Source: an uncultured Chlamydiaceae bacterium
GTDB taxonomy: Bacteria > Chlamydiota > Chlamydiia > Chlamydiales > Chlamydiaceae
Reading direction: 5' to 3'
NCBI GenBank assembly: GCA_937884635.1
Contig: CALGBW010000005.1
Span: forward strand, 1 to 11,166
Length of the DNA stretch: 11,166 nucleotides
Positions 6,446 through 11,166 of this stretch are shown piece by piece; the stretch's first letter is position 1; each line of letters starts with the position of its first letter. Below the pieces are notes generated by a model. The model ran no database searches and was not told where the DNA came from. It saw only the letters and a program-made list of their open reading frames with translations. The translations under genes and the position numbers were made by a program.

Positions 6446-8368
6446 TTAATACACAGGAAGAAGATACTCCCTTGGAATTTCTTTTAAAAAGCGACTCGGA
6501 GACATCACATGCACCCCACCCCAAAGAAAACGAGAAGAGGCTAAAGTGAGGTAAAGAAGATCCTTTGCTCGAGTAATCCCTACGTAACACAGGCGTCGTT
6601 CTTCTTCAAGATTTTCATTTTTTGCATTGATATGGGGAAAGAGATTCTCTTCCAGCCCTACTAAAAACGTAACACTAAACTCTAAACCTTTTGCATTATG
6701 GATCGTCATTAAATTAACTCGATCTTCAATCAGCTCCGCCTCTTCTGTAGAACTCTTCAAAGCTAACTCATCAAGAAAGCCTTGTAAATCCCCTTCCGGA
6801 TTTAGTTCCTCCCACTCCCATGTCTTAGAAAGTAACTGATCTAAATTGCTTTTCCTATCTTCGAAAGTATCAGGGTCTTGTTTCAAAACTTGAAGGTAGT
6901 CTGTAATGCGAATCAAAAAATTCACAAATTCATGCAAGGGCATGTTATGGTAGGCTTGCTCTAATTGCTCGAATATAGCGAGGTATTCCCTTAACCCCTC
7001 TTGTTGTTTTTTACTTAATTTTATAGCTTGCTCACGCAATGCTTGCTGACAGGCAAACAGAATAGGCAAACGTTGACTAAAAGCATAAGCAACTAAAGAA
7101 GCAATTGTAGCTGGGCCCAAGCCACGCTTAGGTAAATTAATCGTTCTCTCAAAGGCAATGACATCATGTGCCGATGTGAACATCCTTAAAAAAGCCAGAA
7201 TATCTTGGATCTCTTTTCTCTTGTAGAACGACAACCCACCAATAATCTCATACGGAATACGAAACCGCAATAAAGCATCCTCAAATGTCCGTGATTGGAA
7301 GTTTGTACGATAGAGAATACAAATGTCCTTAAGAGCGATGTTCTCTCTTGTATGCAGATGATAGATTTCCCTCGCTACAAACTCCGCTTCTTCCTTATCG
7401 CCACGCCCTTGGAATAAACGAATTTTATTACCAGGGCCTTTCACACTACGTAAGTTCTTCTCTAATCTCGCTGCATTATGACAAATCAACGCATTGGCAG
7501 CCTGCAAGATATTTCCATAACTACGATAGTTCTCTTCTAAACGAACAACACAAGCATGAGGAAAATCATTCTCAAAATTTAAAATATTATGAATGTTGGC
7601 ACCACGCCAAGAATAGATCGATTGGTCAGGATCCCCAACAACAAAAATATTATGGTGGTTTGCAACCAATGCACGCGCGATATGATATTGCGTATGATTC
7701 GTATCCTGGTACTCATCAATCAACAGCGCATCCCACAATTGTTGATACTCTTTCTTTGCTTCTGGAACTTCCCTAAACAAACGAACTGTCAAAAAAAGAA
7801 GATCATCAAAATCTACAGCATTCACTTCCCGCAAAAGCTCTTGATATTCTTTATAAACATCTACTACGGGACCTGGGTAATCACGAGGGGTCAGATCTTC
7901 TGGAGACAAACATCGATTCTTCGCTTGTGAAATATGATATTGAAAACTACCAGCTTCCGTTGCTTTGACATTAAATTTTTGTAAGCACTGTTTCAGTAAT
8001 TTTTCCGCATCACTTTGATCATAGATAATGAAATTATTCTCCCTGTCAAGCAGGTGAATAGAACGCCGTAGAATAAATACCCCCAAACTATGGAAGGTAC
8101 ATACCATAGGAACCTGTCCCCCATACTCCTGAGAACAATAAGGGGCTAACCGTTCTTTTAATTCTTTAGCGGCTTTATTCGTGAATGTTACAGCTAAAAT
8201 CTTATGGGGAAGGATGTCTTCTTTTTGGATAAGATGGAGAATGCGGCAGGTTACGACCCGCGTTTTCCCCGCACCTGCACCAGCAAGTACCAAAACAGGA
8301 GAGCAAGGCGCAGTTACCGCCGCCGTTTGTGCGTGATTTAAATCTGCTAACATTTCAGCCGTAAGCAT
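6446..8368 (-). CDS. uvrD: UvrD/PcrA-type superfamily 1 DNA helicase
   Basis: A 640-residue 3'-5' SF1A helicase acting in nucleotide excision and mismatch repair. Motifs: I (Walker A) GAGAGKT at 30-36; Ia VTFTNKAAKEL (60-70); II LLIDEYQDT (215-223); III VVGDPDQSIYSWRGA (243-257); IV RLEENYRS (276-283); V LMTIHNAKGLEF (553-564); VI RRLCYVGITRAKD (591-603). It is shorter than the roughly 720 residues usual in E. coli UvrD, lacking the extended C-terminal tail, as in other chlamydiae. AGGA lies seven bases before the ATG at 8368; an in-frame ATG at 8353 is an alternative. It is divergent from ung across 69 bases, and rpoN follows on the same strand. It corresponds to CT608. Confidence 0.95.
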   Translation of the reverse strand: MLTAEMLADLNHAQTAAVTAPCSPVLVLAGAGAGKTRVVTCRILHLIQKEDILPHKILAVTFTNKAAKELKERLAPYCSQEYGGQVPMVCTFHSLGVFILRRSIHLLDRENNFIIYDQSDAEKLLKQCLQKFNVKATEAGSFQYHISQAKNRCLSPEDLTPRDYPGPVVDVYKEYQELLREVNAVDFDDLLFLTVRLFREVPEAKKEYQQLWDALLIDEYQDTNHTQYHIARALVANHHNIFVVGDPDQSIYSWRGANIHNILNFENDFPHACVVRLEENYRSYGNILQAANALICHNAARLEKNLRSVKGPGNKIRLFQGRGDKEEAEFVAREIYHLHTRENIALKDICILYRTNFQSRTFEDALLRFRIPYEIIGGLSFYKRKEIQDILAFLRMFTSAHDVIAFERTINLPKRGLGPATIASLVAYAFSQRLPILFACQQALREQAIKLSKKQQEGLREYLAIFEQLEQAYHNMPLHEFVNFLIRITDYLQVLKQDPDTFEDRKSNLDQLLSKTWEWEELNPEGDLQGFLDELALKSSTEEAELIEDRVNLMTIHNAKGLEFSVTFLVGLEENLFPHINAKNENLEEERRLCYVGITRAKDLLYLTLASSRFLWGGVHVMSPSRFLKEIPREYLLPVY

Positions 8369-8437
8369 GCAAAGTCCTATACCCTATATTCTCTAGTCGT
8401 TACACTGATCACTTAATAAGAATGAGTTATACCCATT

Positions 8438-9127
8438 ATGGATAGTGCCTTCACTATAGACCAGCTTCCTTTGTCTTGGCAAGAACAGCTTCGTTCCGAA
8501 TGGAATCTCCCATACATGACCCAATTATTTTCTTTTCTACGCACGGAATATGCACAGAAAAAAATTTTCCCAGAGAAACATAACATTTTCTCTGCTCTAA
8601 AAAGCACTCCCTTTGACCAGGTTCGTGTTGTTATCCTGGGTCAAGATCCTTATCACGGAGAAGGGCAAGCTCATGGGTTAAGTTTCAGTGTATTAGGGGA
8701 CCAGCCCCTACCACCTTCACTGAAAAATATCTTTCTCGAGCTAAAAAACGACTTAGGCATTGAGAATCGTTCAGGTTGTCTACAATCTTGGGCAGACCAG
8801 GGGGTCCTTCTTCTGAATACAGTCCTTACCGTCCAACAAGGAGCGCCGCTATCTCATGCTGGAATGGGATGGGAGCGTTTTACAGATGCGATCATTCATC
8901 GATTAATTACTCAGAGGAATCACATCATCTTTGTCCTTTGGGGGAGCTCGGCCAAGAAAAAGTGTGACCTTTTATTTCATAGTTCTCATCAGCACGCCAT
9001 TCTTGCCTCTCCTCATCCTTCACCTCTTGCTGCACATCGAGGATTTTTCGGCTGTTCGCACTTTTCAAAAATTAATTATCTGCTTAAAAAACGGAATCAG
9101 CCAGTAATTAATTGGAAGCTCCCATGA
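8438..9127 (+). CDS. ung: Uracil-DNA glycosylase, family 1
   Basis: A 229-residue enzyme that excises uracil from DNA as the first step of base excision repair. The water-activating loop is GQDPYHGEGQAHG, with catalytic Asp70. The uracil-binding motif is LLLNTVLTV with Asn127, and the minor-groove loop HPSPLAAHRGFFG carries His193. All are intact and length is normal. The start is the first ATG after the divergent uvrD promoter region; the SD is weak (AATGAG about 11 bases upstream). The stop overlaps the next start as ATGA, implying coupled translation. It corresponds to CT607. Confidence 0.96.
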   Translation: MDSAFTIDQLPLSWQEQLRSEWNLPYMTQLFSFLRTEYAQKKIFPEKHNIFSALKSTPFDQVRVVILGQDPYHGEGQAHGLSFSVLGDQPLPPSLKNIFLELKNDLGIENRSGCLQSWADQGVLLLNTVLTVQQGAPLSHAGMGWERFTDAIIHRLITQRNHIIFVLWGSSAKKKCDLLFHSSHQHAILASPHPSPLAAHRGFFGCSHFSKINYLLKKRNQPVINWKLP

Positions 9128-9348
9128 ATGAAGCCATCCAGACTGTTGTCTTTAGTGACTCTCACCGACTTACTGCTAAATCTGCCATTAGCTTAGAACT
9201 GTCTTCCGAACGACAAACACAAGGGAACGAAGGCATGCCCTCATCAGAAAAATTAGAAGCAGATTTTCTTAAAGCAGAAGCCCTTCTATCTGAAATGCGA
9301 GATATGGATCAAGGTCTTGACCTTCCTTTGAAACGAGCTGTCTCCTAA
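9124..9348 (+). CDS. Small conserved chlamydial protein downstream of ung (CT606.1-like)
   Basis: A 74-residue hypothetical protein whose ATG forms an ATGA overlap with the ung stop codon. A TTG four codons earlier (9112) is in frame, but the overlapping ATG is the better start. The sequence is hydrophilic and acidic, with a helical C-terminal half (KLEADFLKAEALLSEMRDM). There is no signal peptide, membrane segment or known motif. Chlamydial genomes carry a small gene (CT606.1) next to ung, which supports a real gene. The tight coupling suggests co-expression with Ung, but the function is unknown. Confidence 0.7.
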   Translation: MNEAIQTVVFSDSHRLTAKSAISLELSSERQTQGNEGMPSSEKLEADFLKAEALLSEMRDMDQGLDLPLKRAVS

Positions 9349-9375
9349 TGTAAAACAGATTTACATTTTTCTCTT
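9348..9375 (+). terminator. Candidate intrinsic terminator of the ung operon
   Basis: ATGTAAA (9348-9354), loop ACAGA and TTTACAT (9360-9366) form a 7-base-pair stem followed by TTTTCTCTT. The stem begins on the last base of the CT606.1-like stop codon. It is all A/T except one G-C pair, hence weak, but placement and T-run suit Rho-independent termination. Confidence 0.45.
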
Positions 9376-9450
9376 CATCCAAAATACGGTGTGACAGACA
9401 GGTCTTTAAATCTATCCCTCACAACAAACGCCTATCCCTATCAGCAATAC

Positions 9451-9529
9451 AGCCACCTACATTTCACGTATACATTTACATTTGAATCATTTGGAGCAAA
9501 TAAACAGGTGGCTAAAGGGAAGCCACCTG
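9451..9529. repeat. AGCCACCT / AGGTGGCT / AGCCACCT pairing triplet
   Basis: The octamer AGCCACCT occurs at 9451-9458 and 9521-9528. Its reverse complement AGGTGGCT is at 9506-9513. The right pair makes a 9-base-pair hairpin (CAGGTGGCT 9505-9513, loop AAAGGGA, AGCCACCTG 9521-9529). The left copy could pair with the same middle element instead, giving two exclusive folds. No T-run follows the right hairpin on the plus strand. Confidence 0.45.
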
Positions 9530-9654
9530 CAAATGAAAGTAAAACGCCTAGAAAAGAGAAAAGGCATCTCTTGTACTAGAAAATGGGTGTGATGAAATTA
9601 AAACGCGTCGCATGAATCGCTTAAAAAGAAGCGTTTCCATGCTAGAAGATAAAT

Positions 9655-9699
9655 GAAAGGGCCAAAGCCCCCCTGTTCTTTCTAAGTGAAAACCAGGGG
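9655..9699 (-). terminator. Candidate terminator of small gene 2
   Basis: Read on the minus strand after the stop at 9722, CCCCTG (9699-9694) pairs with CAGGGG (9675-9670) around an 18-base A/T-rich loop. This runs into a second stem GGGC-TTTG-GCCC (9670-9659), then CTTTCATTTAT. The two stems adjoin. Position fits a terminator, but the T-tract is interrupted. Confidence 0.4.
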
Positions 9700-9721
9700 A
9701 GATCTCTGGCTAGATGGCCAA

Positions 9722-10003
9722 TTAGACCTTCATGCAGGGGTCATAGGAACCAGGGTGGTCATTACCACCTGATGAAGGATTGTCACCAGGATGGCTATCA
9801 TATGCATTTGGATTAGATGTACCACCACCATTACTTCCTAGATAAACGTCATAAGCACCAGAGTTGCCGTTATTGCCTGATGCAACGTTTGTGTTATCAC
9901 CAGGATGGCTATCATATGCATTTGGGTTAGGTGTGCCGTTATTACCACCAACTCCATACTGACTAGGATATCCGCCCCCCCCCGAGCCGCTAATTGCTGA
10001 CAT
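9722..10003 (-). CDS. Small Gly/Asn-rich repeat protein with a G9 tract, MSAI-GGG family member 2
   Basis: A 93-residue protein of unknown function, starting at the ATG at 10003. CGAGG lies five bases upstream, and the start context TATGTCAGCAATT is shared with the gene at 4820. An upstream in-frame start at 10081 is less likely. After MSAISGSGGGG come two identical NPNAYDSHPGDN units (26-37, 64-75) and a weaker copy ending NDHPGSYDP (81-89), all in Gly/Asn/Ser-rich sequence. It has one Cys (residue 90) and no signal peptide or membrane segment. Codons 7-10 contain nine consecutive G (9975-9983, plus-strand C9). Gaining one G would stop translation after 13 residues; losing one gives an unrelated 54-residue product. 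As read, the gene is in the full-length phase. Confidence 0.65.
   Translation of the reverse strand: MSAISGSGGGGYPSQYGVGGNNGTPNPNAYDSHPGDNTNVASGNNGNSGAYDVYLGSNGGGTSNPNAYDSHPGDNPSSGGNDHPGSYDPCMKV
9783..9925. repeat. Two identical 29-base direct repeats within small gene 2
   Basis: Bases 9783-9811 and 9897-9925 are identical and 114 bases apart (38 codons, so in frame). They encode the two NPNAYDSHPGDN units. Unequal exchange between them could change protein length without breaking the frame. Confidence 0.85.
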
Positions 10004-10384
10004 ACATACCTCGACTTGTTTTTTTAGTTTTACTTTCAGAAAAAAGTTGCGGAGAAGATATTCTGAGGCATATTTAATCACAATGTAAAAGAAAAAGTTG
10101 TCTAGATATGCATGTAAGGGCGTTTTAGATTTACAAAGTCAGTACAGACAAAATCTCTATCGAATAAAATTATTGCTCCATACATATCCTACAGCACGTA
10201 TTTACAGTCTTATTTCTTTTTAGTAAAACTCGTACAAAACAATACTATTAACAACGCTCCACCCCTCTTCAAAACAAAGCCTCGCAAATAGGAAAATCGT
10301 TTCCTCATACCCTTCAAGCTATGTTCCTAAGCAAAGGGAGTGATGGTTAAACGTTCACCTGAAATGGACGCCGATAGTTCTGAC

Positions 10385-10539
10385 ATACTCAACATAAATG
10401 TATTTGCAGATTGTGTATAAGAAAGCTTTTTGTAAAAAAGCCAATTCTGCTTGTAGAGACTGCTTGAAAATCAAGCCTCTGACACGCTTAGCACCCAGAG
10501 AGGTTCTATTTTAAGCGTTCTGACTACTTCTCGCCTATA
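10385..10539 (-). pseudogene. Decayed 3' fragment of a paralogue of the adjacent HExxH membrane protein gene
   Basis: In one minus-strand frame, bases 10539-10474 read Y-RREVVRTLKIEPLWVLSVSEA and then hit TGA (10473-10471). The intact gene just upstream contains YFRR...IRKMLGIEPLWVLLRLSDAE. The shared IEPLWVL is at 10489-10509 here and 10745-10765 there, with 16 of 21 bases identical and all five differences silent. Past the TGA, another frame reads LIFKQSLQAELAFLQK and later IYVEYV, resembling MFASEPIPVLERYAR and IYLSYFV of the intact gene. The IEPLWVL-to-IY distance is 110 bases here and 126 in the gene, so a net frame-breaking loss is implied. The match is short, hence moderate confidence. 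Confidence 0.4.
10462..10476. repeat. Hairpin GCTTGA-AAA-TCAAGC
   Basis: A perfect 6-base-pair stem with a three-base loop, extendable by AGAG/CTCT with a three-base bulge and further by TGT/ACA. Neighbouring stems are a TAAGCGT/ACGCTTA pair (10483-10489 with 10512-10518) and an A/T-rich hairpin at 10424-10440. Together they could be RNA structure or leftovers of decay. Confidence 0.4.
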
Positions 10540-10615
10540 ACATGGCTGCCCACCACCATCAGCTTGATAACCATGACCTTATAAACAAAATATTGTAAAA
10601 CAGCTTTACATACCC

Positions 10616-11166
10616 CTATACGAAGTAGGAAAGGTAAATTTGCTGCCAACGAATGCTGTCTAATTTCCTTTCTCGAGCATATCGTTCCAAAACAGGAATG
10701 GGTTCTGAAGCAAACATCCGAATCTCTGCATCAGAAAGACGCAGCAAAACCCATAGAGGCTCTATACCCAGCATTTTACGAATTTTCTTTTTCGCCCGTC
10801 GAAAATAACTGTGTACAATAGCCAATCGTACTCCGAAATATATAGGGGCAATAGCCATGCATCCAATCCCTAACAAGGGCTGCCACAGTGTAATTAACAA
10901 ACCTAAAAAGATAAAAAAGAGAAAACCAAACCACTCACCTTGTGAGCGAAGCAGAGGCCCAAGAATACGACGGAACAAGCGTGAAGAAGTTTGATAAGCT
11001 AGCACTTCTTCAAACATAGGCTCATAAAACTTCATACGAGCAGCATGTACCGCCTCATGAGCAAGGATTTCTTCCTTAGAATAAATCCCACACCAACGAA
11101 CTGCTTTATGCAACTGCTTACGTAATTGAATCGTTACCTTATTTTGTAAGATCCATGTACATCCAG
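10616..11166 (-). CDS. Putative membrane-bound HExxH metallopeptidase-like protein, 5'-truncated
   Basis: The frame is open to the right edge of the window. The TTG at 11113 is not a convincing start, since 17 more codons continue upstream. The visible part (about 183 codons) begins with a basic segment, then EILAHEAVHAARMKF, an HExxH zinc-binding signature. An FEEVLAY segment 11 residues after the second His could supply the third Glu ligand, as in gluzincins such as M48. Two hydrophobic segments follow (FGFLFFIFLGLLITLW and LGIGCMAIAPIYFGVRLAIV), then a basic stretch (RRAKKKIRKM) and a helical tail ending IYLSYFV. A membrane-anchored protease is inferred from motif and topology only; the family is not recognised. 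A fragment of its C-terminal part seems to recur just downstream. Confidence 0.6.
   Translation of the reverse strand, partial: GCTWILQNKVTIQLRKQLHKAVRWCGIYSKEEILAHEAVHAARMKFYEPMFEEVLAYQTSSRLFRRILGPLLRSQGEWFGFLFFIFLGLLITLWQPLLGIGCMAIAPIYFGVRLAIVHSYFRRAKKKIRKMLGIEPLWVLLRLSDAEIRMFASEPIPVLERYARERKLDSIRWQQIYLSYFV

Larger units (their letters stand above)
9349..9721. other. Intergenic region between the ung operon and small gene 2
   Basis: There is no convincing gene here. A 62-codon frame (9391-9579, +) starts with GTG, lacks an SD, and has no recognisable composition. The stretch holds the candidate terminator at 9348-9375, the AGCCACCT triplet at 9451-9529 and a second hairpin group at 9659-9699. 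It separates two convergent transcription units. Confidence 0.5.
10004..10615. other. Gene-poor region upstream of small gene 2
   Basis: About 610 A/T-rich bases hold no intact gene I can support. The left part (10004-10200) should contain the promoter and leader of the small gene at 10003, but no clear -35/-10 pair stands out. The middle and right part (about 10385-10539) holds the pseudogene remnant and several hairpins. A 25-codon plus-strand frame at 10343-10420 has an SD-like AGGGAG only two bases from its ATG and is not credited. Confidence 0.5.

Noticed and set aside
7594..7609. TTGGCACCACGCCAA resembling a sigma-54 -24 element
   Set aside because: It lacks TTGC at the -12 spacing, is a short palindrome, and lies inside uvrD coding sequence.
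7348..7776. 142-codon open frame on the plus strand inside uvrD
   Set aside because: It lies entirely antisense to a helicase gene with all motifs intact; its composition (runs of H, Y and Q) is what an antisense shadow gives, and it has no SD.
9391..9579. 62-codon plus-strand ORF after the ung operon
   Set aside because: It starts with GTG, has no SD, follows a probable terminator, and its sequence contains the repeat triplet rather than protein-like patterns.
10343..10420. 25-codon plus-strand ORF with AGGGAG nearby
   Set aside because: The SD is only two bases from the ATG, and the frame is antisense to the remnant whose match to the HExxH protein is more convincing.
10385..10539. tmRNA, RNase P RNA or SRP RNA
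   Set aside because: The hairpins prompted the idea, but none of the signature sequences (tag frame ending in LAA, RNase P GAGGAAAGTCC, SRP GGAAGGAAGCA) is present.
10330..10578. 83-codon minus-strand frame with a single TGA as one recoded gene
   Set aside because: Selenocysteine or readthrough is not expected in Chlamydia, and the resemblance to the intact gene changes frame after the TGA. Decay explains it better.

Overview
The window is chromosomal DNA from an obligate intracellular Chlamydia. This rests on a run of chlamydial genes recognised from their translations: tolB, pal, a LysM coiled-coil protein (CT601-like), a CT602-like protein, an AhpC peroxiredoxin, a DUF1343/NamZ protein (CT605-like), rpoN, uvrD, ung and a CT606.1-like small protein. 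Codon use is A/T-rich. The Ung and Pal sequences look close to, but not the same as, the C. trachomatis proteins as I remember them. A species of the former Chlamydophila group is likely; I cannot name it.

Layout. Bases 1-1987 hold a plus-strand cell-envelope operon: the 3' end of tolB, the lipoprotein gene pal, and an exported LysM protein that overlaps pal by 11 bases. A CT602-like gene (2132-2518, +) runs tail to tail into ahpC (2520-3110, -). Just upstream of ahpC on the same strand is tRNA-Arg(ACG), with a good sigma-66-type promoter. A probable exo-N-acetylmuramidase (NamZ, GH171) follows on the minus strand. Bases 4820-5056 encode a small Cys/Ser/Asn-rich protein. Next come rpoN and uvrD (minus) and, divergently, ung with a small downstream gene (plus). 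A second small Gly/Asn-rich protein (9722-10003, -) opens with the same few residues as the first. The right end holds a gene-poor stretch of about 610 bases, with what looks like the decayed 3' part of a paralogue of the last gene. That last gene is a 5'-truncated membrane protein with an HExxH motif.

How the genes relate. TolB, Pal and the LysM protein belong to the Tol-Pal envelope system, and NamZ to peptidoglycan turnover. AhpC handles peroxide stress. UvrD and Ung are DNA repair proteins, and RpoN is the alternative sigma-54.

Most unusual parts. The two small proteins share a 13-base start-site sequence and an RBS, lie in opposite orientation, and bracket rpoN-uvrD-ung-CT606.1. That block appears inverted compared with the gene order I remember for C. 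trachomatis and C. pneumoniae. The groEL2 and rdgB genes I would expect nearby are not in the window. The right-hand small gene carries a G9 tract at codons 7-10, which would make it an on/off contingency gene. The pseudogene, an alternative-pairing repeat triplet at 9451-9529 and a possibly masked Shine-Dalgarno before pal also merit a look.
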